Assembly: GCA_965208385.1 (NCBI GenBank)
Contig: CBDBOO010000081.1
Location: 1 to 64,000 of the forward strand
Source of the DNA: Endozoicomonas sp965208385
GTDB lineage: Bacteria > Pseudomonadota > Gammaproteobacteria > Pseudomonadales > Endozoicomonadaceae
Length of the DNA: 64,000 bases
Reading direction: 5' to 3'
Positions 8,680-18,233 of the stretch are shown piece after piece (the first letter of the stretch is position 1; every line of letters starts with the position of its first letter). Under the pieces are notes generated by a model. The model had not been told where the DNA came from, did not search any database, and saw only the letters and a program-made list of their open reading frames with translations. The position numbers and the translations under genes are program-made.

Positions 8680-10530
8680 GTGGATTCCGTGGTCCACAGA
8701 TCATGATCGCGGAGTAGTGATAAATCGGGACATTTATGCCGTCATTCCGAATTCCCACCGCTGTCATTCCGGGTGAGAAACGCCGTCATTCCGGACGAGA
8801 AACACCGTCATTCCGGGCTTGAACCGGAATCCATCTTGCAGTTTTGAATAATGCCAGGGTTTCACATCCCTGTGTTTTGGATTCCGTGGTCCCACACGGA
8901 ATGACGGCGGTGAGAGTAGTGCCTCATAAATAACGTTATCCCGGACGAAAAGTGCCGTTATTCCGGATGAGAAACACCGTCATTCCGAATTTTCTCCGCC
9001 GTCATTCCGGGCTCGATCCGGAATCCATCTTGCAGTTTTGAAGAATGCGAGGGCTTCACATCCCTGTGTTTTGGATTCCGTGGTCCCACACGGAATGACG
9101 GCGGTGAGAGTAGTGCCTCATAAATAACGTTATCCCGGACGAGAAGTGCCGTCATTCCGGATGAGAAACACCGTCATTCCGAATTTTCTCCGCCGTCATT
9201 CCGGGCTTGAACCGGAATCCATCTTGCAGTTTTGAATAATGCCAGGGTTTCACATCCCTGTGTTTTGGATTCCGTGGTCCCACACGGAATGACGGCGGTG
9301 AGAGTAGTGCCTCATAAATAACGTTATCCCGGACGAGAAGTGCCGTCATTTCGGATGAGAAACACCGTCATTCCGAATTTTCTTCGCCGTCATTCCGGGC
9401 TCGATCCGGAATCCATCTTGCAGTTTTGAATAATGCCAGGGTTTCACATCCCTGTGTTTTGGATTCCGTGGTCCCACACGGAATGACGGCGGTGAGAGTA
9501 GTGCCTCATAAATAACGTTATCCCGGACGAAAAGTGCCGTTATTCCGGATGAGAAACACCGTCATTCCGAATTTTCTCCGCCGTCATTCCGGGCTTGAAC
9601 CGGAATCCATCTTGCAGTTTTGAATAATGCCAGGGTTTCACATCCCTGTGTTTTGGATTCCGTGGTCCCACACGGAATGACGGCGGTGAGAGTAGTGCCT
9701 CATAAATAACGTTATCCCGGACGAGAAGTGCCGTCATTCCGGATGAGAAACACCGTCATTCCGAATTTTCTCCGCCGTCATTCCGGGCTTGAACCGGAAT
9801 CCATCTTGCAGTTTTGAATAATGCGAGGGCTTCACATCCCTGTGTTTTGGATTCCGTGGTCCCACACGGAATGACGGCGGTGAGAGTAGTGCCTCATAAA
9901 TAACGTTATCCCGGACGAGCAGTGCCGTCAGTCCGGATGAGAAACACCGTCATTCCGAATTTTCTCCGCAGTCATTCCGGGCTCGATCCGGAATCCATCT
10001 TGCAGTTTTGAAGAATGCGAGGGTTTCACATCCCTGTGTTTTGGATTCCGTGGTCCCACACGGAATGACGGCGGTGAGAGTAGTGCCTCATAAATAACGT
10101 TATCCCGGACGAAAAGTGCCGTTATTCCGGATGAGAAACACCGTCATTCCGAATTTTCTCCGCCGTCATTCCGGGCTTGAACCGGAATCCATCTTGCAGT
10201 TTTGAATAATGCCAGGGTTTCACATCCCTGTGTTTTGGATTCCGTGGTCCCACACGGAATGACGGCGGAGGGAGCAGTGAGTCCGGACGAAAAGCGCCGT
10301 CATTCCGGGCTCGATCCGGAATCCATCTTGCAGTTTTGAATAATGCCAGGGTTTCACATCCCTGTGTTTTGGATTCCGTGGTCCCACACGGAATGACGGC
10401 GGAGGGAGCAGTGAGTCCGGACGAAAAGCGCCGTCATTCCGGGCTCGATCCGGAATCCATCTTCCAGTCTTGAATAATGCTTAGGCTTAACATCCATGTC
10501 TTATAGATTCCGTCGTCCACAGGTCATGAC
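8680..10530. repeat. Array D, 194-bp and 134-bp units, inverted relative to arrays A-C
   Basis: Units with TTCCGGGCT start at 8811, 9005, 9199, 9393, 9587, 9781, 9975 and 10169 (period exactly 194), then at 10303 and 10437 (period 134). The block CACATCCCTGTGTTTTGGAT is the reverse complement of the one in arrays A-C. The 194-bp unit carries an extra 60-bp linker with CCTCATAAATAACGTTATCC. No gene is present. Confidence 0.92.
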
Positions 10531-10603
10531 GGTGAAAGAATGGTAAATGACGTTGCTCCAAGCTAATACTATCTAATAAATATCTGTTATCAGGATTAAC
10601 TCA

Positions 10604-10963
10604 GTGAGCTATCAGGTAAAATCTGCGCGTTGTCTGCTATTAATATCACTACTTGCGGTTGTCTGGATGGCGACACTCTCCTCATGGCAACCCCTTAATC
10701 ATATCAGTGATAAACTTCGCCATGGTGTTGCTTTTTTATTGCTGGCAGGATTGATTTTTCAGTCATTCCAAACACTCTCAACTGTGAAAAGACTGTGGCT
10801 GATAGCGATTCTGGCGCTGTCTATTGAGTGCCTCCAGTTGTTAACGCCGAACCGTGAATTCCACTGGGATGATTTTGCTGCCAGTTTTGCCGGAGGCGTT
10901 ACTTTGGAGTTAATTCTGTTTAGTATTGGTTACTTTCAGGCCAATCAAAAGAATAAGAAATAA
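10604..10963 (+). CDS. VanZ-like membrane protein
   Basis: 119 residues with about four hydrophobic segments and the pattern of VanZ-like proteins: SDKLRHGVAFLLLAGL, then ALSIECLQLLTPNREFHWDDFAASFAGG, where the E..Q..TPNR...DD core is conserved. The function of these small inner-membrane proteins in polysaccharide loci is unknown; the original VanZ gives low-level teicoplanin resistance. Its stop codon directly precedes the ATG of the next gene, so the two are surely co-transcribed. Confidence 0.7.
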   Translation: MSYQVKSARCLLLISLLAVVWMATLSSWQPLNHISDKLRHGVAFLLLAGLIFQSFQTLSTVKRLWLIAILALSIECLQLLTPNREFHWDDFAASFAGGVTLELILFSIGYFQANQKNKK

Positions 10964-12292
10964 ATGCAGACTACTCGATACAACCAGTTCTTATTCTATG
11001 GCCTGTTGTTTGTTTTTATCTGGTTGCCGTTGCCGTTTGGCAGTAAACCGGAATGGGCTATGGGCCTGTTGCAGCTGCTTGTCTTTACTCTTGCTGCATG
11101 CTGGTTATTGGGTTTTGCCTGCGGTGTTGCATCGATCACCGTCCCTTTTCGAAAGGGGATAATTGTTTCTATCCCCCTGGTGCTTATTGCTTGCTGGCAG
11201 CAATATCAAGCTGTCCGGATTTCTCCGGACCCTTTTGCTACTTATATTCATTCCATGCTGGCATTGAGTTACTCCCTGCTGTTTATGCTGGTTCTGTTGC
11301 TGATTACCAATAAACAACGAGTAACGCTTCTGGCCTGGACACTGATTCTCAGTGGTGGATTTCAAGCGCTTTATGGCACGCTGAGCACGTTATCAGGGTT
11401 GGAATGGGGTTTTTTTCTTGAAAAAGATGTAGGTCGTGGTGTTGCTACGGGGACTTTTGTTAACAGAAACAATTACGCCGGTTTTCTGGGAATGACCTCG
11501 GCCATTGGTACGGGGCTGCTACTGTCACAGTTACAGGAAGGAAAGACTGGCAGGGGAATGGAATGGTTGCGACATGCTCTGAACACCCTGTTGAGTAACA
11601 AGGTGTTATTACGATCCATTCTTGCCGCCATGGTAATCGGAATAGTCATGTCACGTTCACGTATGGGAAACACTGCATTTTTTTCCAGTTTACTGATAAG
11701 CGGCCTGCTCTATGGTGTGATAAGGAAAGCAATGTCCAGGGGCATGATTATTCTATTGGTCAGCCTTATTGCTATCGATACTATGATCGTCAGTCAGTGG
11801 TTTGGCCTTGAAAAGGTCGTTGAGCGTATTGAACAGACCCGGCTGGAGAAAGAAGGACGTACTGATGTTAATCCTGTCTCCATGACTATAATTGCTGATC
11901 AACCTGTTACCGGCTCTGGTGCTGGCGCATTTTACACGGTGCTTCCTGCGTTTCACGATGGCAGCTGGCGTGGCTTTTACGATCTGGCCCATAATGATTT
12001 TCTTCAGTTTCCCCTGGAGTTTGGCCTTCCGGCATTCATTCTTTTGGTGATCATGGTTTTAACGGCGTTCTGGCAGGCTATTCAGGCCATGAGAACCCGG
12101 CGTAACCGGTTGATGATTGGTATGGGATTCTCATCAGTGATGGGGATGCTGGCCATAATGATTCATTCGGCAACGGATTTTAATTTGCAAATACCGGCCA
12201 ATGCAGCTTATTTTATTTGTTTAATGGCTTTGGCGTTTATTGCCCGACACTTGCCTGGCGATACGCAAAAGCGCAAGAAAGTTCACTGTTAG
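10964..12292 (+). CDS. O-antigen ligase/polymerase-like membrane protein (Wzy_C)
   Basis: 442 residues with roughly ten transmembrane segments. The long periplasmic loop contains TGTFVNRNNYAGFLGM, the hallmark of the Wzy_C/WaaL family, and later GSGAGAFYTVLPAFHDG and DLAHNDFLQFPLEFGL, where the H..D motif is typical. Such proteins join or polymerise polysaccharide repeat units on the periplasmic side of the inner membrane. Given the neighbours (manC, galU, a CpsB phosphatase, a VpsP-like protein), a role in exopolysaccharide polymerisation is likelier than LPS ligation. It starts on the base after the VanZ-like stop. Confidence 0.8.
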   Translation: MQTTRYNQFLFYGLLFVFIWLPLPFGSKPEWAMGLLQLLVFTLAACWLLGFACGVASITVPFRKGIIVSIPLVLIACWQQYQAVRISPDPFATYIHSMLALSYSLLFMLVLLLITNKQRVTLLAWTLILSGGFQALYGTLSTLSGLEWGFFLEKDVGRGVATGTFVNRNNYAGFLGMTSAIGTGLLLSQLQEGKTGRGMEWLRHALNTLLSNKVLLRSILAAMVIGIVMSRSRMGNTAFFSSLLISGLLYGVIRKAMSRGMIILLVSLIAIDTMIVSQWFGLEKVVERIEQTRLEKEGRTDVNPVSMTIIADQPVTGSGAGAFYTVLPAFHDGSWRGFYDLAHNDFLQFPLEFGLPAFILLVIMVLTAFWQAIQAMRTRRNRLMIGMGFSSVMGMLAIMIHSATDFNLQIPANAAYFICLMALAFIARHLPGDTQKRKKVHC

Positions 12293-12328
12293 CTCCATCA
12301 ACTTAAACTCAATAACTGTTAAGTATTT

Positions 12329-13156
12329 ATGATTAAAAAATGTCTTTTCCCGGCAGCAGGTTATGGAACCCGCTTTTTGCCAGCCACTAAGTCCATGCCG
12401 AAAGAAATGATGCCTGTGGTGAGCAAGCCGCTCATTGAATACGGCGTTGAAGAAGCCATGGCGGCAGGTATGACAGAAATCTCCATAGTAACCGGACGTG
12501 GTAAGCGGGCTCTGGAAGATCATTTTGATGCCAACTATGAACTGGAGCATCAAATTGCCGGTACATCGAAAGAAGTACTGCTGAGCGATATTCGTCGTGT
12601 TATTGGTGAATGCCGGTTTTCTTATACACGTCAGCGTGAAATGAAAGGGCTTGGTCATGCAATTTTATCAGGACAGACATTGATTGGAGATCAGCCTTTT
12701 GGTGTGGTTCTGGCCGATGATCTTTGCATTAATCAGGATGGACCCGGTGTGCTGGAGCAAATGGCTGCACTGTATAAACAGTTCCGCTGCAGTATTGTTG
12801 CCGTTCAGGAAGTTCCCGAAGATGAAGTGCATAAGTATGGGGTTATTTCTGGTCAGGCTATTTCAGACGATATTATTCGTGTAGATCATATGGTTGAAAA
12901 GCCTGCAGCCAAAGATGCCCCGAGTAATCTGGCTATTATTGGCCGCTATATTCTGACACCGGATATCTTTGATCTGATTGGTGAAGTAGAACCCGGTAAA
13001 GGCGGAGAAATCCAGATTACCGATGCATTAATGAAACAGGCCCAGCAAGGGTGTGTTCTGGCCTATAAATTTAAAGGCCGCCGCTTCGACTGTGGCAGTA
13101 TCGAAGGCTTTATTGAAGCAACCAATTATTGCTATGAGAATTTATTTAAAAAATAA
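12329..13156 (+). CDS. galU: UTP-glucose-1-phosphate uridylyltransferase
   Basis: 275 residues, normal GalU length. Nucleotide-binding AAGYGTRFLPATKSMPKEM at the N-terminus, then VVLADDLC in the middle, FSYTRQ before GLGHAI, GGEIQITDALM, and the terminal FDCGSIEGFIEATN. It makes UDP-glucose from UTP and glucose-1-phosphate in the cytoplasm and so feeds surface polysaccharide synthesis. It follows the ligase-like gene after 36 bases and is followed by repeat array E. All key motifs are intact. Confidence 0.95.
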   Translation: MIKKCLFPAAGYGTRFLPATKSMPKEMMPVVSKPLIEYGVEEAMAAGMTEISIVTGRGKRALEDHFDANYELEHQIAGTSKEVLLSDIRRVIGECRFSYTRQREMKGLGHAILSGQTLIGDQPFGVVLADDLCINQDGPGVLEQMAALYKQFRCSIVAVQEVPEDEVHKYGVISGQAISDDIIRVDHMVEKPAAKDAPSNLAIIGRYILTPDIFDLIGEVEPGKGGEIQITDALMKQAQQGCVLAYKFKGRRFDCGSIEGFIEATNYCYENLFKK

Positions 13157-13224
13157 TTAATGGTTTGTCATGGCGTTGTATTGCTTCGTCATGGCAACTT
13201 TCTTGTTTTCAGTTCTCGCCGTCA

Positions 13225-13790
13225 TTGCTCTCACTATGCTGTCATTCCGGGCTTGACCCGGAATCCATCTTTCCCCGCCGTTATTCCGGGCTTGATCCGG
13301 AATCCATCTTCCAGTCTTGAATAATGCTCTGGCTTCACATTCCTGTGTTTTGGATTCCGTGGTCCCACACGGAATGACGGTGTGGGTGTGGCAAGTTCGG
13401 ATTCATTTTTGCTGTCATGCTAAAGATCCACGTCATCATTCCTAATCCCTCCGCCGTCATTCTCAATTCCCGCCGCTGTCATTCCGGGCTCCACCGCCGT
13501 CATTCCGGGCTCCACCGCTGTCATTCCGGGCTCCACCGCCGTCATTCCGGGCTCCGACCCGGAATCCATCTTCCAGTCTTGAACAATGCTCAGGCTTCAC
13601 ATCCCTGTGTAGTGGATTCCGTGGTCCCACACGGAATGACGGCGGTGAGAGCGGCAAGTCTGGAATACTCTCGCATAACCCTCTGTCATTCCTGAATTCC
13701 CGCCGTCATTCCGGGCTTGATCCGGAACCCATCTTTCCCCGCCGTCATTCCGGGCTTGACCCGGAATCCATCTTTCAGGCTTGAGTAACA
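13225..13790. repeat. Array E of the palindromic repeat
   Basis: Same orientation as array D. Contains partial units and a 24-bp sub-repeat (CCGTCATTCCGGGCTCCACC and variants) four times at about 13476-13550. It separates galU from the phosphatase gene. Confidence 0.85.
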
Positions 13791-13876
13791 CCCTGATTCA
13801 GTGCGGTGCTTATTTCCCTTCGTATCAATAATCTGTAATCTTGTTCTCAAATAAAAATAAGGTTTCTTGGCTTCAG

Positions 13877-14629
13877 ATGATCGACATCCATAACCATATT
13901 ATTCCGGGAATAGACGATGGCGCCAGTACGTTGGAAGATTCCATTGCACTTCTGAGGCTTGCCGTGTCGGATGGAATTCAGCGATTGGTGTGTACGCCTC
14001 ATATGCATCCCGGGCGTTATAATAATGATACGGATACTATTCGCCCTGCATTTGATCGCCTTGTTAAACATATTAATAACATTGATTTGCCAATAGAGCT
14101 GGCTATGGCGGCGGAAGTGCGTATCAGTGATGAGTTTATGTTCCAGTTGAAGAAAAATAAGGTGCCCAGATTAGGTCAATGGGAAGGCAGTGATGTGGTG
14201 CTTCTGGAAATGCCTCATCAACAGATTCCGGTGGGAATTGAAAACCTCCTGGGCTGGTTGGAAAAGCAGAATGTTCGAGCCGTTATTGCGCACCCTGAAA
14301 GAAATAAAGAGGTCATGCGTTATCCGGAAAGGGCTTTAAAACTGGCAGAAAGAGGTGCCTTGTTTCAGTTAACTGCTGGTTCGATAGCAGGACACTTTGG
14401 CCATTCGGCACAGACTTCTGCTCGATGGTTACTGGATCATGAACTGGTGCGGTTTGTGGCTTCCGATGCTCATAATATAAAACATCGCCCTCCTGCAATG
14501 AGGGCTGCGTCGGCCGTGCTGGATGAGTGGTTTGATGCGAGTTTACGAAAACAGCTGACTGACAACTACCCTCATCAGTTAACCGCCTGTTTATTTGGCC
14601 GTGTTTGTATGGAGAAAACAGGTGAATAA
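13877..14629 (+). CDS. CpsB/YwqE-type PHP-family tyrosine-protein phosphatase
   Basis: 251 residues of the PHP fold. The metal-binding motifs are MIDIHNHIIPGIDDGA at the N-terminus, CTPHMHPG, ERNKEVMRYP after IAHP, and VASDAHN near the C-terminus. The ATG at 13877 is chosen because the family begins MIDIHxH. These manganese-dependent phosphatases dephosphorylate the polysaccharide co-polymerase tyrosine kinase and so control chain length and export. No such kinase is in the window. The stop overlaps the start of the next gene. Confidence 0.85.
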   Translation: MIDIHNHIIPGIDDGASTLEDSIALLRLAVSDGIQRLVCTPHMHPGRYNNDTDTIRPAFDRLVKHINNIDLPIELAMAAEVRISDEFMFQLKKNKVPRLGQWEGSDVVLLEMPHQQIPVGIENLLGWLEKQNVRAVIAHPERNKEVMRYPERALKLAERGALFQLTAGSIAGHFGHSAQTSARWLLDHELVRFVASDAHNIKHRPPAMRAASAVLDEWFDASLRKQLTDNYPHQLTACLFGRVCMEKTGE

Positions 14630-15326
14630 AACCATAAATGGACGTTTTCTGGTTAAATTATCGGTGGTTTTAGCGATATTGGTGCTGCTGTTTTTTGCAG
14701 GACGAAGTGCTTTTAATCTGGCTCTGGCGGGAGTCTATAACCACCAGACAAAAGAGTTTTTATCATTCTGGAAGGCAGAAAAGAATAAAAAACCGGATGA
14801 TTTTAAACTGAACCCTGTTAACTACCGTGCGGCACTGAGGGGGGCAGAAAAAGGAATTACACTGTTGCCTGATTCTCCCGAACAGTGGGTGTTAAAAGCC
14901 AGGGTGCAGTTATGGGGATTGCAGCATAATTTACTGGGTGGTGATAAGGGCGCAGATTCCCCTCTGCTGATAACCTGGCAGCAGGCCATTGCTCTAAGAC
15001 CTGCCTGGCCCTATGCCTGGTCAGATTATGCCATGGCTCGTGCACAGTTATCATTGATTGATGACGCGTTTGAATCTGCATTGTTTAAAGCTAACCAGTT
15101 AGGGCCATGGGAAAAACGTGTGCTTATTAATTCTGCGACCCTGGGGCTTCATTATAAAGGCTGGTTAAGTGAGGCATTGCAGAATGAATTAACCGACAGT
15201 CTTCGTCGCCTATCAACACTCTATCCGCGCAATGCCCTGACACTTGCCCGGAAATATGACAGTGTACTTCTGGTTTGCAGCTGGCTGGATAAACCTGAGA
15301 AGGTTAAAGATTGCCGAGATGGCTGA
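14622..15326 (+). CDS. VpsP-like polysaccharide biosynthesis protein
   Basis: About 234 residues. A single N-terminal membrane anchor (LSVVLAILVLLFFAGRSAF) is followed by a TPR-like helical domain: RGAEKGITLLPDSPEQWVLK and QQAIALRPAWPYAWSDYAMA are typical paired helices. It resembles VpsP of Vibrio exopolysaccharide clusters. The GTG at 14622 is preferred: a GGAG lies 7 bases upstream, and the gene then overlaps the phosphatase stop by 8 bases. The alternative ATG at 14595 would overlap by 35. Its precise role is unknown; a scaffold at the inner membrane is plausible. Confidence 0.65.
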   Translation: MNKTINGRFLVKLSVVLAILVLLFFAGRSAFNLALAGVYNHQTKEFLSFWKAEKNKKPDDFKLNPVNYRAALRGAEKGITLLPDSPEQWVLKARVQLWGLQHNLLGGDKGADSPLLITWQQAIALRPAWPYAWSDYAMARAQLSLIDDAFESALFKANQLGPWEKRVLINSATLGLHYKGWLSEALQNELTDSLRRLSTLYPRNALTLARKYDSVLLVCSWLDKPEKVKDCRDG

Positions 15327-15359
15327 TTCGGTTTTATCTCGCTGTTATGTCGGGGCTCT

Positions 15360-15765
15360 GCCGTCATTTAGAGCCCCCGCCGTCATTCCGGGCTTGATCC
15401 GGAACCCATCTTTCCCCACCGTCATTCCGGGCTCCGACCCGGAATCCATCTTCCGGTCTTGAACAATGCTCAGGCTTCACATCCCTGTGTAGTGGATTCC
15501 GTGGTCCCACACGGAATGACGGCGGTGAGAGCGGCAAGTCTGGAATACTCTCGCATAACCTTCTGTCATTCCTGAATTGCCGTCGTCATTCCTGAATTCC
15601 CGTCGTCATTCTTAAATTCCCGTCGTCATTCCGGGCTTGATCCGGAATCCATCTTTTCCCGCCGTCATTCCGGGCTCCGACCCGGAATCCATCTTCCAAT
15701 CTTGAATAATGCTTAGGCTTCACATCCCCGTGTAGTGGGTTCCGTGATCCACACGAAATAACGGC
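15360..15765. repeat. Array F of the palindromic repeat
   Basis: Same orientation as arrays D and E, with two fuller units and several partial CCGTCATTCCTGAATTCC copies. It ends just before the convergent ABC permease gene on the minus strand. Confidence 0.85.
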
Positions 15766-15794
15766 GTTAAAAATCATTCATCAAAAAAGCAGAG

Positions 15795-16991
15795 CTATTT
15801 AATACAGAACCTGAATGTCTTCCATGACGGAATCGCGGCCAGCAGAGAGCCCAGAATCAGTACCATCAAAACCCAGATAAACTCATCGAGCAGTAATTGT
15901 TCACTGGTTACCATGTTTTGCAGGTTTTCCGGAAACCAGGACGGTAGATTGCTCATCAACAAAAAGTAAACCAAACCACCGGTAATCAGTGCGGCCAGAA
16001 TAAGCAGCAGTGGTTCGAGAATACCCAGCAATACAACCTGCCATGGTCGTGCGCCCAGCAGGTGAAGCAGTTCAATTTCTTCCTGTTGCTCGTTCAGGTT
16101 GGCAGTAACTGTAAAAAACACGGTGATCAATGCCATAAAGAAACTCATAACCGCCATTGAAAGCATCAGATGTCCGAACATCACTGTATATTTATGAAGC
16201 TTTTCAAGCTCCTTGGCAGGGATGGCTACAGAAACCATATCCATTTCTGTTGAAAACATATTTTCCATGGCAAACAGCGCCTGTCGGTGACGCAGACGTG
16301 TCAGAACGAGATTGATGGTTTCAGGCGGAGACCATTTTGGCGGTGGATTTTCAAGGCGGGAAGAACGCGCCTGATAAAGTCCTTTCAGAGGGACAATGAT
16401 TGAGCTATCAAGCGTGCTGTCAGTAACGGCCAGTATTCCGGTGATGGTAAATACCGTGGGGTATTCATCACTGGCGCGGGGTTCAAAACCTGCCGCAATG
16501 GTGAGCTGTTCTCCAACCCGGTAGCCACGTTCTGCGGCAACTGTGGCTCCGAGTACGGCTTCCATAGGAGCTGTGAAGGTTGCACCGACATCAAACTCCA
16601 GGGGTTCTGCTTTTTCGCCGTTGTATGATTTAAACAGATGACTGTTGCTGCCTATGACGGTAATTCCCCGGTGACTTTCACCAAAAGCCATGGGGATGGC
16701 ACTGGCCACTTCCGGGTTGTTAATGAGTTTTTTATAGAGTTTGTCGCTGATGGCCGGGGGAGGCGAACCAATTTGTAGCAGTCCAAAGGCCACCAGGTGA
16801 GAAGGGTTTGATGGTCCTCCGATAATCAGGTCTGCCTGGGATGCGATTCGTCCCATGGAAGACTGCAACTGCCATCTCAAGTTGGACACCATGAGTAACA
16901 GCAGGATGCCCACAGACAAGGCAATAAAGGATACCCAGGTTGTTGAGCCACGGTGCGCCAGGCTTTTAAGGGCAAGAGGCAGAATTACCAT
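15795..16991 (-). CDS. ABC transporter permease, FtsX/MacB type
   Basis: 398 residues. One N-terminal membrane segment (STTWVSFIALSVGILLLLMV), a large periplasmic domain of about 230 residues and three C-terminal segments match the FtsX-like permease plan. The motif LLHLLGARPWQVVLLGILEP before the last two segments is the FtsX coupling region. It overlaps the ATPase gene by 7 bases. With the ZrgA-like protein next door it resembles the Vibrio zinc-uptake system ZrgABC, where the permease is of this type. The substrate here is inferred, not shown. Confidence 0.8.
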   Translation of the reverse strand: MVILPLALKSLAHRGSTTWVSFIALSVGILLLLMVSNLRWQLQSSMGRIASQADLIIGGPSNPSHLVAFGLLQIGSPPPAISDKLYKKLINNPEVASAIPMAFGESHRGITVIGSNSHLFKSYNGEKAEPLEFDVGATFTAPMEAVLGATVAAERGYRVGEQLTIAAGFEPRASDEYPTVFTITGILAVTDSTLDSSIIVPLKGLYQARSSRLENPPPKWSPPETINLVLTRLRHRQALFAMENMFSTEMDMVSVAIPAKELEKLHKYTVMFGHLMLSMAVMSFFMALITVFFTVTANLNEQQEEIELLHLLGARPWQVVLLGILEPLLLILAALITGGLVYFLLMSNLPSWFPENLQNMVTSEQLLLDEFIWVLMVLILGSLLAAIPSWKTFRFCIK

Positions 16992-17689
16992 ATAGGGTTG
17001 GCCTCCAGGACCGGGTTGATATCAGCCATGGAAAGTACCCGGTCGAATCCCGGGTATTCGTCCTGTGTGATGCAGACAAGTGTTGTGCCGGTTTCCCTGG
17101 CGGTGGACAGTAGCAGGTCGTAAACGGTTTTACTGCTGAGTCTATCCAGGGAGGCTGCAGGTTCATCGGCAAGAATCAAGTCCGGAGCGCCAATCAGGCC
17201 TCTGGCTATGGCGACCCTCTGTTGCAATCCGGTACTGAGAAATCGGGTGCAGAGTCGAAGCCTGGTTGGGTCTTCCAGTTTCAGTTTCGCCATGAGGGAA
17301 AACGCTTCATATTCCTCTGTAGTGCCACTGTCTTTGAGATGAAGGCTGCGCACTGCTGAAAAACGACAGGGCAATAGTATGTTTTCGATCGCCGGAAGAT
17401 AAGGAAGCAGCCTGGGATTCTGAAAGATAAAACCAATGTGGTCAGCACGAAACTGGTCGCGCTGGGTTAAGGACATCTCCCGGAGGTTTTGCTGTAAAAC
17501 CATCAGTTGCCCGGAATCCGGTTTTAACAAGCCCGACAAGAGTTTCAACAGCAGGGTTTTTCCCGAGCCATTGGTTCCCCTTATTAGCACCCTTTCTCCC
17601 TGCTGAATCTTCAGCTCGGGCACTTCCAGACACGTCCTGCCTTTAACCAGAAGCCGTAGCTCTCTGGCATCAACGGCCCATTTTCCCAT
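16985..17689 (-). CDS. ABC transporter ATP-binding protein
   Basis: 234 residues with all nucleotide-binding motifs: Walker A GTNGSGKT, Q-loop FIFQNPRLLPYL, a signature LSTGLQQRVAIARGL (the canonical LSGGQ is altered to LSTGL), and Walker B LILADEPAASL. It is of the LolD/MacB type that pairs with FtsX-like permeases. The start overlaps the end of the DUF2796 gene by 20 bases. It energises the permease encoded downstream. Confidence 0.85.
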   Translation of the reverse strand: MGKWAVDARELRLLVKGRTCLEVPELKIQQGERVLIRGTNGSGKTLLLKLLSGLLKPDSGQLMVLQQNLREMSLTQRDQFRADHIGFIFQNPRLLPYLPAIENILLPCRFSAVRSLHLKDSGTTEEYEAFSLMAKLKLEDPTRLRLCTRFLSTGLQQRVAIARGLIGAPDLILADEPAASLDRLSSKTVYDLLLSTARETGTTLVCITQDEYPGFDRVLSMADINPVLEANPIW

Positions 17690-18233
17690 CCATTTCCACC
17701 TGGTTCTGAAGTTTTATATGAGGCTTGCTGGTGCTGAGCATTTGCTTGTCCTGCCAGTACTCACTGGATACCCATGCGTTAATTTCCAGCAACCCCGGAA
17801 TAGCGTCCATAAAATACAGTTCAACCGTTTTCAAGTGTTCAGGCTTCTGGCACTGATAATGTAGGTAACCATGGATTTCCGGGGATGATACGTCGGTGTT
17901 GGAAAATTCATCGGTATTGGCTGTATCAGATTGTTGGAAAAAACGCTGACTTATCAGCTGACATTCGGCACGGCTGTCAGGTTTGGCCAGTCGTTTTGCC
18001 GTACGCAGGGATTCCAATAGCTGAGCATGATTATTTCCCCGGGAAACATGGGATATGGCAATGGCGGGCAGGTTGAAAAACAGACTGAGTGACTTGTTAT
18101 CCATACTCAGGTCAATGGTGGCTGCGGCAGGTTCAAAGGCTCTGTGAAGAATGGGTTTGGCCTCTGTTTCCACTGCTGCCATGAGTGGGGGATTGGCCAG
18201 TAAAATGGCAATGGCCAGTGCGGGTAATTTCAT
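17670..18233 (-). CDS. DUF2796 (ZrgA-like) periplasmic protein
   Basis: 187 residues. The signal peptide is MKLPALAIAILLANPPLMAA. The mature part has two beta/alpha blocks, one around ATIDLSMDNKSLSLFFNLPA and one around YQCQKPEHLKTVELYFMDAIPG, the two halves of DUF2796. In Vibrio cholerae the family member ZrgA is the periplasmic part of a zinc ABC importer. Unlike typical ZrgA, the linker between the halves (about residues 100-120) has no His-rich tract, only FFQQSDTANTDEFSNTDVSS, so metal binding is doubtful. It overlaps the upstream protease gene by 4 bases. Confidence 0.7.
   Translation of the reverse strand: MKLPALAIAILLANPPLMAAVETEAKPILHRAFEPAAATIDLSMDNKSLSLFFNLPAIAISHVSRGNNHAQLLESLRTAKRLAKPDSRAECQLISQRFFQQSDTANTDEFSNTDVSSPEIHGYLHYQCQKPEHLKTVELYFMDAIPGLLEINAWVSSEYWQDKQMLSTSKPHIKLQNQVEMDGKMGR

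Noticed and set aside
2719..10530. Many open frames of 60-170 codons with SFRAPTRNPSS or VMDSVVPHG peptides
   Set aside because: They lie wholly in the palindromic repeat arrays, occur on both strands and several frames, and reflect the repeat unit only.
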